Shown: positions 25,696 through 34,651, counted from the stretch's first letter. The stretch is DNA of 64,000 nucleotides from Streptomyces lanatus (GCF_014655715.1 NZ_BNBM01000002.1:124001-188000); one strand, 5' to 3'. Notes: generated by a model from the letters alone, not told the origin. Numbers and translations: made by a program.

Positions 25696-26613
25696 TCAGA
25701 TGGTCAGCAGGGTGCGGTCCAGGTCGCTCTGGGCGTTGAAGATGGAGCGCTCGGGGTCGGTGATGGCGCGGCGGCCGTGCATCACCCGGGTGTTGTCGAT
25801 GAGCGCCACATCGCCGTCGGCCCAGGCGAGTTCCTCGGTCAGGTCCTCGGTGACGCTCTCCACCTCCTTGAGGATGCGCACGGGTATGTCCCGGCCGTCG
25901 GCGAAGGTGATGCGCGGCTTCTCGTAGTGGTTGGAGGGGCCGAGGATGCTGTTGGCGAAGGCGAGGCGCTCGTCGAAGAGGGTGCCGTGCGCCGCGGAGA
26001 CCCGGTAGGCGTAGTGGATCGAGCCGTCGCCGAGCAGGTCGATGACGGTCTCGCCGGGGCCCCCGGCCAGCTCGCGCAACTGGTCGACGGTGACCGAGGC
26101 GGCGTCGGAGGTGCCGAGGTGGAAGGCGGCGAAGGCCTTCCACTTGGTCTCCTCGACCCGTCGGCTGTAGACGATCTCGTGGGCCCGGAAGAGACCGCGG
26201 GCCTCCTCGCTGAGCGCGTCCCACACCCGGTGGCCGTCGCACACGGTGGTCTGGGAGCCGGACGAGGCGGCCTTCTCGCAGTAGAACCAGGTGAGGGTCG
26301 GCGCGAACGGGCTGTTGCCGTTCTCCAGGTGCAGGCCGACCGCTTCATGACCGGCGTCCACCTTCTGCGCGGTGGAGCCGCCGTGGAAGGAGCGGGCCGG
26401 GTCGAGGGTGACGCGCTCGGAGTGGGCGCCGACGAACGCCGAGAACTGTTCGAGGTCCGGGCGGAAGCCGCGCAGCAGCAGGAACCCCGCCTCGCGGAGC
26501 GTCCGGATCACCTGGCCGGGCGCCAGGGTGCCCAGGGTCGTTCCGGGCTCGGCCGGCGTCAGGAGCAGGCCGGTGCCGGAGCCGTAGGAGGTCACACGCG
26601 CATGGTCGATCAT
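25696..26613 (-). CDS. TauD/TfdA-family Fe(II)/2-oxoglutarate dioxygenase
   Basis: The protein has 305 residues from ATG 26613 with GAGGAG upstream. These enzymes hydroxylate, desaturate or halogenate small substrates. The facial triad is visible: His95-Leu-Glu97 in AVGLHLENGNSPFAP, and distal His279 in NTRVMHGRRA, followed by an Arg (PERSIF) for 2-oxoglutarate. Glu in place of Asp in the HxD/E motif is seen in SyrP/AsnO-like hydroxylases that act on amino acid units. It is the last gene of a leftward run with the ligase 79 bp upstream. Hydroxylation of an amino acid or ligase-activated acid is likely. Confidence 0.9.
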   Translation of the reverse strand: MIDHARVTSYGSGTGLLLTPAEPGTTLGTLAPGQVIRTLREAGFLLLRGFRPDLEQFSAFVGAHSERVTLDPARSFHGGSTAQKVDAGHEAVGLHLENGNSPFAPTLTWFYCEKAASSGSQTTVCDGHRVWDALSEEARGLFRAHEIVYSRRVEETKWKAFAAFHLGTSDAASVTVDQLRELAGGPGETVIDLLGDGSIHYAYRVSAAHGTLFDERLAFANSILGPSNHYEKPRITFADGRDIPVRILKEVESVTEDLTEELAWADGDVALIDNTRVMHGRRAITDPERSIFNAQSDLDRTLLTI

Positions 26614-26692
26614 GGTTTCTCCTCGGAGTATGGATGCGGTCGATACAGCCGATACGGGGGAGCTGCCAGATGTGCCCGCGAGGTGAGGGCGG

Positions 26693-28279
26693 TCACCCGA
26701 AGCGGCCGGCCGTGACGGCCTCGTGGACCGCGGAGCGCCGGGGGCGTCCGGTGACGGTGAAGAACTCGGCGTGCAGGGACTCGTCCGCCGGGACCAGATG
26801 GGTGACCTCGACACGCTCCACGTCCGAGAGCCGTTCCCGGCCCAGCGCGTCGAGTTCGGCGCGTACGGAGTCGAGCGGGGCCAGCGGATCCACGAGGAAC
26901 AGTCCGTGCAGGCCCGGCAGTCCGTCGCCGACGACCGCGACGGCCAGCACGGCCGGGTGGGACCGGTACTGGGCCTCCACCCACTCGGGCGCCACATTGC
27001 GGCCCGCGGCGGTGATGATGACGCTCTTCTTACGGCCCCTGATCCAGATGTAGCCGTCCTCGATCTCGGCGAGGTCGCCGGTGTGCAGCCAACCGTCCTC
27101 GTCGACCTCGCACCCGGAGGGATCGTCGCCGCCCTTGTACCCGGCGAACAACGACGAGCTCCTGACCAGCAGTTCACCGTCGGGCGCGGTGCGCACCCGG
27201 ACATGGGCGAGCGGGGCGCCGACGCTGCCGAGCCGGCGTGCGGCGGGCGTGTTCCAGCTGACCACGGAGCTGTTCTCGCTCAGCCCGTATCCCTCGTACA
27301 CGGCGATACCGTGGGCGTCGAGCCGGCGCAGGGTGTCGGCGTCCACGGGGGCGCCGCCGCAGCACACCAACGGGGCCGCCGCCCGTCCGAACAGGGCGGT
27401 CACCGGGTCGCGCCGCTCGGCGCGGGTGCCGTCCGCGGCGGTCAGCAGGGCCTCGGCGAGGGCGGGGGTGACGACGAGCGCGGTGGGATGCGCGGCACGG
27501 ATGTGCGGCAGCACCGCCTGCGGGGCGAAGGACGAGGTGCCCACGAGCGGGACGTCGGGCGGCAGCAGGGCGACCGTGCCGCCGTCGCACACCACCAGGT
27601 AGACGGCGGTGACCTGTTCGATGAGCAGGCTCATCGGCACCAGCGAGAGATAGCGGCGGTAGGCGTCGGCCGGCATCGCCGCCCGCAGCGAGCCGATCAG
27701 CTCCTCCAGCGCGGCCTCGCGGATGCAGACGCCCTTGGGTTTTGAGGTGGTGCCCGAGGTGTGGATGATCTTGCAGAGGCGGTCACCCGCGTCGAGGTCC
27801 GGGAACAGCGGGTCGGTGCCGGACGGGTCCTGCTCGATGTCGAGCACCCGCGGTTCGACGCCCGGGGGCAGCACCTTCTCCAGGCCCCACTCGGCCAGCC
27901 GCCGTGCCCCCGCCTCGTCGACGAGGCAGACGTCGATGTCCGCGAGCATGGCGGCCGTCTGCTCGGCGGTGAAGGCGAGCGGCACCACCACCTCGGCGGC
28001 GCCCGCGCCCAGTACGGCGAAGTCGGCGACGAGGAACTCCGGCGCGTTGGCGGTGACCACGCCCACCTGGAGCTGGGCGGGGTCGGTGGGGTCGCCGTCG
28101 GCGCGCGGGCCGCGCGGGCGTACGGGGTGGGTGCGCAGGGCAGCGGCGACGGCGGACGCGGCACCGACGATCCGGCGGTAGGAGTAGGAGCGGGCCACGG
28201 AACCGTCGGTGGCGAGCACGTCGACGAGCGGGCGCTCGTCCGCGGCCAGGGCCTGAAGGGTCTTCTTAAGCGTGTGCAC
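26693..28279 (-). CDS. AMP-dependent acyl ligase (A10 lysine replaced)
   Basis: The protein has 528 residues from GTG 28279, with AGGAGG six bases upstream inside the preceding gene. The adenylation signatures are IIHTSGTTSKPKGVC, YEGYGLSEN, WLHTGDLAEI and IRGRKKSVIITAAGRNVAPEWVE, as in long-chain acyl-CoA synthetases. The C-terminal A10 motif reads TVTGRPRR, so the Lys that usually catalyses adenylation is Arg. This may slow the reaction or favour the thioesterification conformation. The start overlaps the end of the hemolysin-family gene by 14 bp. Pairing of such ligases with that family recurs in bacterial operons (family knowledge, general). Confidence 0.88.
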   Translation of the reverse strand: MHTLKKTLQALAADERPLVDVLATDGSVARSYSYRRIVGAASAVAAALRTHPVRPRGPRADGDPTDPAQLQVGVVTANAPEFLVADFAVLGAGAAEVVVPLAFTAEQTAAMLADIDVCLVDEAGARRLAEWGLEKVLPPGVEPRVLDIEQDPSGTDPLFPDLDAGDRLCKIIHTSGTTSKPKGVCIREAALEELIGSLRAAMPADAYRRYLSLVPMSLLIEQVTAVYLVVCDGGTVALLPPDVPLVGTSSFAPQAVLPHIRAAHPTALVVTPALAEALLTAADGTRAERRDPVTALFGRAAAPLVCCGGAPVDADTLRRLDAHGIAVYEGYGLSENSSVVSWNTPAARRLGSVGAPLAHVRVRTAPDGELLVRSSSLFAGYKGGDDPSGCEVDEDGWLHTGDLAEIEDGYIWIRGRKKSVIITAAGRNVAPEWVEAQYRSHPAVLAVAVVGDGLPGLHGLFLVDPLAPLDSVRAELDALGRERLSDVERVEVTHLVPADESLHAEFFTVTGRPRRSAVHEAVTAGRFG

Positions 28280-28904
28280 CGGACACCTCCTGGGCCGTGC
28301 CGACGAGGGTCCGCACGGCGAGTTCGACGAAGTTGTAGCGGCCGGTGAGGCTGTCGATCAGGCCGCCGATGCTGTCCAGCGGCACCACACCGGTGTTCGG
28401 CGAGCGGTCGTAGTACGTGCCCCAGGCGGCGCGTCGGGCGTCGTCCATCCAGTGCGTGGTGGCCTGCCGCAGGGGCAGGAAGGGCACTCCCGCGGCGGCC
28501 ATCGACCGCTCGACCTTGTCGGTGACGGTGGCGAGGATGAACCGCTTCCCCTGGCACCAGGCGATGATCGGCAGCAGCCGGATCAGCTCGCCGCCCGCGC
28601 CGCCGGAGCCGGCCAGCGGGCCGACCTCCACGACCTCCGAGCGTTCCGGGGCGGTCTCGACCACCGTCGCCAGCACCTGTTCCACGGGGCCCCCGAGGTA
28701 GTTCTCGGAGAAGAATCCCCCCGGGCCGGGTCCGGTGAGTCCGGCGCAGGCCGCGATCGGGCCGCCGGCTGCCTCGCGGACGGTGACGAAACGGTCCGGA
28801 CCGGGCTCGGTCGTCGCGCCGTAGGCCTTGCGATAGCTGTGCTGGGCGAAGGTGCGCGCCTCGTACCACTCGGACGTGCCGGACTGAGCTATGGCTATCT
28901 CCAT
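28266..28904 (-). CDS. thermostable hemolysin (T_hemolysin) family protein
   Basis: The protein has 212 residues; ATG 28904 follows GGGAGGAC. Segments YEARTFAQHSYRKAYGA, SENYLGGPVEQVLA, VVEVGPLAGSGGAGGELIRLL and HWMDDARRAAWGTYYDRSPNTG fit the PF12261 family. It was named after a Vibrio hemolysin, but the fold resembles GNAT-type acyltransferases, so acyl transfer is a more likely role here than cell lysis (inference). It is encoded between the ligase, which it overlaps, and the class III aminotransferase, and probably uses an acyl-AMP or acyl-thioester from the ligase. Confidence 0.78.
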   Translation of the reverse strand: MEIAIAQSGTSEWYEARTFAQHSYRKAYGATTEPGPDRFVTVREAAGGPIAACAGLTGPGPGGFFSENYLGGPVEQVLATVVETAPERSEVVEVGPLAGSGGAGGELIRLLPIIAWCQGKRFILATVTDKVERSMAAAGVPFLPLRQATTHWMDDARRAAWGTYYDRSPNTGVVPLDSIGGLIDSLTGRYNFVELAVRTLVGTAQEVSGAHA

Positions 28905-28929
28905 GGCGGGTCCTCCCCCTGTCGCCCGG

Positions 28930-30312
28930 TCACCAGTTCACTTCGAGGTCGGAGTGCATCAGCTTCAGCACCAGCGGCGGCGGCAGCCGGTACTGGCGGC
29001 GCAGCAGCGAGCTGATCCTGCGCATCAGCCAGGCCGGACGCCGGTCCAGCCAGTCGAGGGACTCGTCCAGCGCGGCCAGCACCCGCTCGATGTCGGCGGC
29101 GGACACCGTCAGCGGCGGATAGAAGCGCAGGACGGGCTGGTCCATCTGCTCGTTGAGCGAGTGGCCGAGGTGGATGCCACGGGCCGCCATCTGCATCGAG
29201 ATCAGGTTCTCCACCGACGGGTTGCGGGTGCGCAGCCCGGTCATCAGCCCGATGCCGGGGGCGTCCACGAGATGCCGCGGGTGCTTGCGGACGGCCCACT
29301 TGAGTCCCTCGCGCAGCGCCCGGCCGACGGTCTCGGCCCGCTCCGGCAGGTTCCGCTCACGGACCTCGCGGATCGTGGCCGCGGCGGCGGCCATGGACAG
29401 GGCGGAGACCGCGGTGCCGTCCAGCACCCCCGGGTACCACTGCGGGGAGCGGCGGGCCCCGGCCAGCACCTCCTCGGTCATGGCGGCCACCGCGACGGGT
29501 ACGAAGCCGCCGGTCAGTGCCTTGGACAGGAGCATGATGTCCGGCTCAACACCGGAGTGCTCCACGGCGAACATCCGGCCGGTGCGGCCGAACCCGGTCT
29601 GGATCTCGTCGGCGACGAGCAGGGTGCCGGTGTCGCGGCAGGCCGCGGCCACCTCCGGCATGAAGTCGGCGGGCGGCACCCTCAAGTAGGCGCCGCCGAG
29701 CACCGGTTCGACATAGACGGCGGCCACGTCACCGGCGCGCACGGCCTCGCGTACGGCCCGTGCGTCGCCCGGCGCCACGATCACCAGGTCGTCGTCGGCG
29801 GGCGTGAAGTCGTCCCGGTGCTCGTGCTGGCCGAGGACGGTGAGCGCGCCGAGCGTCTTGCCGTGGTAGCCGCCGGCCACGATGACGATCCTGCGGCGCC
29901 CGGGGCGGGCCAAGTAGGCGGCGCGCAGGGCGATCTCGGAGATCTCGGCGCCGGAGCAGCCCAGGGAGAACTCGCTGAGCCCGGCGGGCAGGATCTCGGT
30001 GAGCTGGGTGAACAGGTCGGCGGTCGCCGGGTGGACGGTCCCGGGCACCAGGGCGGGCGCGGTCTCCAGGGCGTCCAGGACGGCCGAGCGGACGGCGTCG
30101 TTCTGGTGGCCGACGAGGAAGACGCCGTAGCTCCCGGCGAAGTCCAGGGCGCGGGAGCCGTCCTCGGCGAACACCTCGCTTCCCCGGGCGTGCGACTCCA
30201 GTTGCCGTCCGGTCGCGGCCAGCATCAGCGCGGCGGTGGGGTTCCAGTGGCGGCCCAGCGTGGTGAGGACCTGCTGCCGGTCCAGGGCCGCCACCGCGGT
30301 GCCGGTGCTCAT
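28930..30312 (-). CDS. class III PLP aminotransferase (catalytically intact)
   Basis: The protein has 460 residues. Its start overlaps the stop of the next gene (ATGA), with GAGGAG inside that gene. The fold-type I class III motifs are present: [51 protein letters not shown] with Asp235, and [14 protein letters not shown] with the PLP lysine at 264. The family includes ornithine, GABA and diaminopelargonate aminotransferases. A C-terminal extension ([21 protein letters not shown]) is unusual and may bind its pseudo-enzyme partner. It presumably installs or removes an amino group on the cluster product. Confidence 0.9.
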   Translation of the reverse strand: MSTGTAVAALDRQQVLTTLGRHWNPTAALMLAATGRQLESHARGSEVFAEDGSRALDFAGSYGVFLVGHQNDAVRSAVLDALETAPALVPGTVHPATADLFTQLTEILPAGLSEFSLGCSGAEISEIALRAAYLARPGRRRIVIVAGGYHGKTLGALTVLGQHEHRDDFTPADDDLVIVAPGDARAVREAVRAGDVAAVYVEPVLGGAYLRVPPADFMPEVAAACRDTGTLLVADEIQTGFGRTGRMFAVEHSGVEPDIMLLSKALTGGFVPVAVAAMTEEVLAGARRSPQWYPGVLDGTAVSALSMAAAAATIREVRERNLPERAETVGRALREGLKWAVRKHPRHLVDAPGIGLMTGLRTRNPSVENLISMQMAARGIHLGHSLNEQMDQPVLRFYPPLTVSAADIERVLAALDESLDWLDRRPAWLMRRISSLLRRQYRLPPPLVLKLMHSDLEVNW

Positions 30313-31619
30313 CGTGCGGTCTCCTCGGTGTCGAGTGCCTTCAGTGCCTCGGCGAGCCGGTCGAGGATCTGGTCGGTGTCCTCCCGCTCGGCGGTGAGCG
30401 GCGGGGCGAGGGTGACCAGGTCGGCGGCCGGCTCACGCACCAGGACGTCTCGGGCGGCCAGTTCGGCGGCGAGCCTGCGCGCGGCGCCCGGGGCGCGGGT
30501 GCGGACCCACAGCAGGGAGCCGTCCGCGTGCAGTTCGGCGGACCCGGCCTGCTCCCGGCCGAGCCGGCGGGCGGCCTGCTCGAACTCCCGCTGGCGGGCG
30601 GCGAGATCGTCGCTCACGACGGCGTCGAGTACGGCGCTGACGGCGGCCGCGGACAGCGGGTTGGCGCCGAAGGTGGAGCCGTGCAGGCTGGGGTTGCGGC
30701 GGCCGTAGACCCGCTCGTAGACGGCCCGGGTCATGACGGAGACGCCCACGGGGACGGCGTCGGCGCCCAGCGTCTCGCCCAGCACCAGGACGTCCGGGAA
30801 GATCCCCAGCGCCCCGGTGCCGAGGGGGCGGCCCAGGCGGGCGGGGCCGGTGCGGCGCTCGTCGACGACGAGCAGGGTGCCGGTGCGATGGCAGCGTTCC
30901 CGCAGCGCCACCCACCAGTCGAGGGGCAACCGGCCCAGCGGGCGGCCGGGCGCGGCCGGGGCGATCAGCACCGCCGCCACCGACTCGTCGACCCGCGCCA
31001 GGAGTTCCTCCGGCGCCTCGGCGGGAACCGTGCGCGGCCGCAGCGGCGCCCCGGGCAGTACGGCGCTCCCCCGGCCGAGCGACCTGCCGTGGCTGAGGGC
31101 GCCGAAGTCCTCGCCGCGGATACCGAGCGCGTACGGGCGGTCCGGATGGGTGCCCTTGGCCAGCTTGAACGCCGAGTCCAGCGCCTCGTCACCGCTGTTG
31201 CACAGGTACGACACCGACAGCGGGCCGGGGCAGAACTCCGCGAGCGCCGCCACCGCCCCGGCCAGCGGCCGGCTGACGAGGATGCGGCTGGAGAGCGCGA
31301 CCCGCCGGGCCTGGTCGGCGATGGCGGCCCGGACCCGGGGGTGGGCCCCTCCGAACCCGCCACTCGCGGCGTCCAGCAGCACCCTGCCGTCCCGGGTCTC
31401 GACGCGGGCGCCCCGCTGCCGGGCCACCACGGGCACCGGCCGGCCGGAGGGTTCCCGGTCCCGGATCAGATGCCGGCGGACGACGGCCGCGGGATCGGCG
31501 GGGCCGGCGGCCACGCCGGTGCCGGGGAGAACAACTTCGGAGGCAACGGCTTCGGAGGCAACGGCTTCGGAGGCAACGGCTTCGGACAGCCCTGTTTCGG
31601 ACAGACCTGAAGGTTTCAT
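30309..31619 (-). CDS. class III aminotransferase-like pseudo-enzyme lacking the PLP lysine
   Basis: The protein has 436 residues from ATG 31619. The class III fold is recognisable (GGFGGAHPRVRAAI, YLCNSGDEALDSAFKLA, LLVVDERRTG with Asp253). Where the relative downstream has LLSKALTGG, this protein has VLGETLGAD: the PLP lysine is Glu282. The [10 protein letters not shown] motif is also degraded. It cannot form the internal aldimine. Because it is coupled to the intact paralogue, it may be a structural or regulatory subunit, as in serine palmitoyltransferase heterodimers, or a binding decoy. Its N-terminus holds a 5-residue repeat (SEAVA). Confidence 0.85.
   Translation of the reverse strand: MKPSGLSETGLSEAVASEAVASEAVASEVVLPGTGVAAGPADPAAVVRRHLIRDREPSGRPVPVVARQRGARVETRDGRVLLDAASGGFGGAHPRVRAAIADQARRVALSSRILVSRPLAGAVAALAEFCPGPLSVSYLCNSGDEALDSAFKLAKGTHPDRPYALGIRGEDFGALSHGRSLGRGSAVLPGAPLRPRTVPAEAPEELLARVDESVAAVLIAPAAPGRPLGRLPLDWWVALRERCHRTGTLLVVDERRTGPARLGRPLGTGALGIFPDVLVLGETLGADAVPVGVSVMTRAVYERVYGRRNPSLHGSTFGANPLSAAAVSAVLDAVVSDDLAARQREFEQAARRLGREQAGSAELHADGSLLWVRTRAPGAARRLAAELAARDVLVREPAADLVTLAPPLTAEREDTDQILDRLAEALKALDTEETAR
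31536..31610 (-). repeat. five 15-nt in-frame repeats at the start of the pseudo-aminotransferase
   Basis: Five units of 15 nt start with TTCGG at 31536, 31551, 31566, 31581 and 31596. The first three are identical (TTCGGAGGCAACGGC); the last two have diverged. On the coding strand they encode SEAVA-type pentapeptides. Copy number can change by slippage without breaking the frame. Confidence 0.88.
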
Positions 31620-31752
31620 CTTCCCTTTCCCATCGGACGGACGCCGGCGGTCGCGGGCAGCACGAACTCCCCGGTCGGGCAGGCGTGTGGGGACGGCCGG
31701 AGCAGGTGGGTGTGAAAAGACGTGCGGGTGGGGCGGGTTCGGACGTGCCGGG

Positions 31753-32985
31753 TCAGCGTTCGAGGGTGAGGGTCGCGTCGCGGCCCGCGCCGAGGCCGAT
31801 CACGGCCATCAGGACACAGAGCCCGACGAGCACCGCCAGGGGTACGCCCCAACCGCCGGACAGCTGGTGCAGCGCGCCCACCCCGAAGGGTCCGGCCGCG
31901 GCCAGCGCGTAGCCGACGCCCTGCGACATGCTCGACAGTCCCGCGGCGCTGTCACCGTCGCCCGCGCGCAGGCCGATGAGGGTCAGCGCGAGGCTGAACG
32001 CGGCTCCGCCGATGATGCCGAGGATGAGCGCCCACAGCCAGATGGTCCACATCGGGGCGACGACCACACCGATCAGCCCCACGGCGGTGCCCAGCGCGAC
32101 GACCACGCAGAAGCCCCGCTGTCCCCGGCCGCCCCGGTCGACGAAGAAGGGGACGACCATGGAGCCGGCGGCCTGGAGGAAGGTGATCGCCGACATCATG
32201 TAGCCGGCCGCCTCCTCGCTCAGCCCGCGGTCGACGCAGATCGCGGGCAGCCAGCCGAAGATCACATAGGCCAGCAGCGCCTCTAGGCCGACGAAGGCGG
32301 TGACGAGCCAGGCCAGCCGGTCGCGCAGCAGCGGTCCGACGGTGGCGCGCCCGCCCTCGCTGGTGCGCACCCCGCGCCTGCCGAACGGCAGCCAGGCGAC
32401 GATGCCCACGACCACGGGCACGGCGAGCAGGCCCAGCGAGCCGCGCCAGTCGGTGTCCGCGACGCTCTCCAGCGGAATGACCGCACCGGCCGCGGCGGCG
32501 CCGCCGAAGGTGAGGGCCATGGTGTAGGTGGCCATCATCAGCGGGACCCGGTCGGGGAACTCCCGCTTGATCAGGCTGGGCAGCACCACATTGGCCACCG
32601 CGATCGCACCGCCGATCACCACGGTGCCGACGTACAGCAGGGCCGTCGGGTCGAGCAGCCGCAGCAGGATGCCGGCGAGCAGCACGGGCAGACAGCCCAG
32701 CAGCACCCGGTCCTCGCCGAACCGGTGCCGCAGCGCGGGTCCCAGTCCCGCGAACACGCCCAGGCAGAGCACCGGCAGCATGGTGAGCAGTCCCGCGCCG
32801 GTGCCGGAGAGCGCCAGGTCCTTCTCGATCTGCGGGAGCAGCGGACCGAGGCTGGTGATGGCGGGCCGGAGGTTGAGGGAGACGAGGATGATCCCGGCGA
32901 TCAGACCGGCCTTGCGCGCGGTGTGCGGCGCGGGAGCCGGGAGGGGCTGCGCGAGACCCGGTACGGAGCTGGTTTGTCGATTCAC
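31753..32985 (-). CDS. MFS exporter of the CynX/NimT family
   Basis: The protein has 410 residues from GTG 32985, with AAGGAAG upstream. About 12 membrane segments are predicted. The early LNLRPAITSLGPLLPQIEKDL and the later FGWLPAICVDRGLSEEAAGY match CynX/NimT-type carriers (cyanate, nitroimidazole and small organic acid transport). It is first in the leftward run, with 133 bp before the pseudo-aminotransferase gene. It is a second candidate exporter for a small polar product, alongside the DHA2 pump at 9313. Confidence 0.88.
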   Translation of the reverse strand: MNRQTSSVPGLAQPLPAPAPHTARKAGLIAGIILVSLNLRPAITSLGPLLPQIEKDLALSGTGAGLLTMLPVLCLGVFAGLGPALRHRFGEDRVLLGCLPVLLAGILLRLLDPTALLYVGTVVIGGAIAVANVVLPSLIKREFPDRVPLMMATYTMALTFGGAAAAGAVIPLESVADTDWRGSLGLLAVPVVVGIVAWLPFGRRGVRTSEGGRATVGPLLRDRLAWLVTAFVGLEALLAYVIFGWLPAICVDRGLSEEAAGYMMSAITFLQAAGSMVVPFFVDRGGRGQRGFCVVVALGTAVGLIGVVVAPMWTIWLWALILGIIGGAAFSLALTLIGLRAGDGDSAAGLSSMSQGVGYALAAAGPFGVGALHQLSGGWGVPLAVLVGLCVLMAVIGLGAGRDATLTLER

Positions 32986-33093
32986 CGAACTTCTTCCTTC
33001 TCCCGCTGGCGAGGGCGTGACGGCACTCCTTCACCGCCGCCTCGACGATCATGGCGGGAGACCGGGACCTGCCCATCCCGTGAACGCGTATAC

Positions 33094-33131
33094 GGTGCCC
33101 GGCATCACGTAAGTACGTGACCCCGGGCACC
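33094..33131 (-). terminator. long hairpin terminator after the arabinofuranosidase gene
   Basis: Two 18-nt arms match at 16 of 18 positions around a 2-nt centre. The inner part TCACGTA-AG-TACGTGA is perfect, as is the outer GGTGCCCGG/CCGGGCACC. It lies 12 bp past the stop of the GH51 gene and upstream of the MFS promoter, so it marks the cluster boundary. The inner palindrome could also be an operator. Confidence 0.75.
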
Positions 33132-33142
33132 GGACGCCCGGC

Positions 33143-34651
33143 TCAGGCCAGCCGGATCACGTTCCAGGACATCGGTTCCAGTACGGCGGTGAGGCGGCCG
33201 TCCGTCAGCGCGGTGCCCTCGGCCCGGTGCGGGGTGACGCGCTCGGGGTCGTCGAGGGTGTTGCGGGCGTCCGGGTCGGCGTCCGCGAGGACGCTGTGCT
33301 CGACGACGTCCGTCAGGTCAAGCCCGTTCAGGGCGACTTCGAGCGGGAGGGCCTCGGTGCGGCCGCGGTTGACGGCGAAGACGGTGACCGTGCCGTCGTC
33401 GGCGCGTACGGCGGTGGCGTGCAGCAGGTCGGCCTCGCCGTACTTCTTCGTCTCGTACGTCGGGGAGTCCACGCGCACGTCCAGGACCTGGCCGCGGCCG
33501 TACCGCGACGCCTGGGCGAAGGGGAAGAACGTCGTCTGGCGCCAGGCCGGGCCGCCCGGTTCGGTCATGATCGGGGCGATGACGTTCACGAGCTGCGCGA
33601 GGCAGGCGACGGTGACGCGGTCGGCGTGCCGGAGCAGCGCGATCAGCAGCGAGCCGAAGACGACGGCATCCATGACGCTGTAGTTGTCCTCGAGCAGGCG
33701 CGGGGCCTCCGGCCAGTCGGTGACCGACTGCGCGTGCTCCTCCCACTCGGGCAGGTACCAGACGTTCCACTCGTCGAAGGAGAGGTTGATCTTCTTCTTG
33801 GACTTGAGGCGGGCGCCGACGTGGTCCGCGGTCGCGACGACGTTCTCGATGAAGGACTCCATGTCCACGGCCGAGGCCAGGAAGGAGTCGATGTCGCCGT
33901 TCTCCGGCCAGTAGTACGCGTGGAGAGAGACGTAGTCGACCAGGTCGTACGTCTCCTTCAGGACCGTCGCCTCCCATTCGGCGAACGTCGGCATCGACTG
34001 GCTGGAGGAACCGCAGGCGACGAGTTCCACCTTCGGGTCGATCTGGCGCATCGCGCGGGCCGTCTCGGCGGCGACCCTGCCGTATTCCTCGGCCGTCTTG
34101 TGGCCGGTCTGCCAGGGGCCGTCCATCTCGTTGCCGAGGCACCAGAGTTTGATGCCGAAGGGGTCCTTGTCGCCGTGCGAGACGCGCTTGTCGGAGAGGG
34201 TCGTGCCTTCGGGGTGGTTGGCGTATTCCTGGAGTTCCAGGGCTTCCGCCACGCCGCGTGTGCCGAGGTTCACGGCCATCATGGGTTCGGCCTGAGGGCC
34301 GACCTTGCGGAGGAAGTCGATGTATTCGGAGAGGCCGAAACGGTTGGACTCCGTCGAGTGCCAAGCGAGGTCGAGGCGACGGGGGCGCTCCGCCGCGGGG
34401 CCGACCGAGTCCTCCCACTTGTAGCCCGACACGAAGTTGCCGCCCGGGTAGCGGATCGCGGTGACGCCGAGTTCGCGGACCAGGTCGAGGACGTCCTGGC
34501 GTAGGCCCTTGTCGTCCGCGGTGGGGTGGTCGGGTTCGAAGATGCCGGTGTAGACGCAGCGGCCCAGGTGTTCCACGAAGCTGCCGAAGAGTCGGGGGTT
34601 GACCTCGGCGATGGTGAAGGCCGGGTCGAGGGTGAAGCGGGCGGTGTGCAT
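33143..34651 (-). CDS. abfA: GH51 alpha-L-arabinofuranosidase, intracellular
   Basis: The protein has 502 residues. ATG 34651 is preceded by GAAAGG at good spacing. The family removes terminal arabinofuranose from arabinoxylan or arabinan oligosaccharides. The acid/base Glu175 is in WCLGNEMDGPW and the nucleophile Glu294 in LSFDEWNVWY, both canonical for GH51. Length and absence of a signal peptide fit cytoplasmic enzymes that process imported oligosaccharides. It lies downstream of an ABC sugar importer with a 142-bp gap, consistent with a shared regulon. Confidence 0.95.
   Translation of the reverse strand: MHTARFTLDPAFTIAEVNPRLFGSFVEHLGRCVYTGIFEPDHPTADDKGLRQDVLDLVRELGVTAIRYPGGNFVSGYKWEDSVGPAAERPRRLDLAWHSTESNRFGLSEYIDFLRKVGPQAEPMMAVNLGTRGVAEALELQEYANHPEGTTLSDKRVSHGDKDPFGIKLWCLGNEMDGPWQTGHKTAEEYGRVAAETARAMRQIDPKVELVACGSSSQSMPTFAEWEATVLKETYDLVDYVSLHAYYWPENGDIDSFLASAVDMESFIENVVATADHVGARLKSKKKINLSFDEWNVWYLPEWEEHAQSVTDWPEAPRLLEDNYSVMDAVVFGSLLIALLRHADRVTVACLAQLVNVIAPIMTEPGGPAWRQTTFFPFAQASRYGRGQVLDVRVDSPTYETKKYGEADLLHATAVRADDGTVTVFAVNRGRTEALPLEVALNGLDLTDVVEHSVLADADPDARNTLDDPERVTPHRAEGTALTDGRLTAVLEPMSWNVIRLA

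Noticed and set aside
28266..28904. Hemolysin toxin
   Set aside because: The family name comes from one Vibrio protein. No secretion signal or pore-forming feature is seen and the operon context is biosynthetic.
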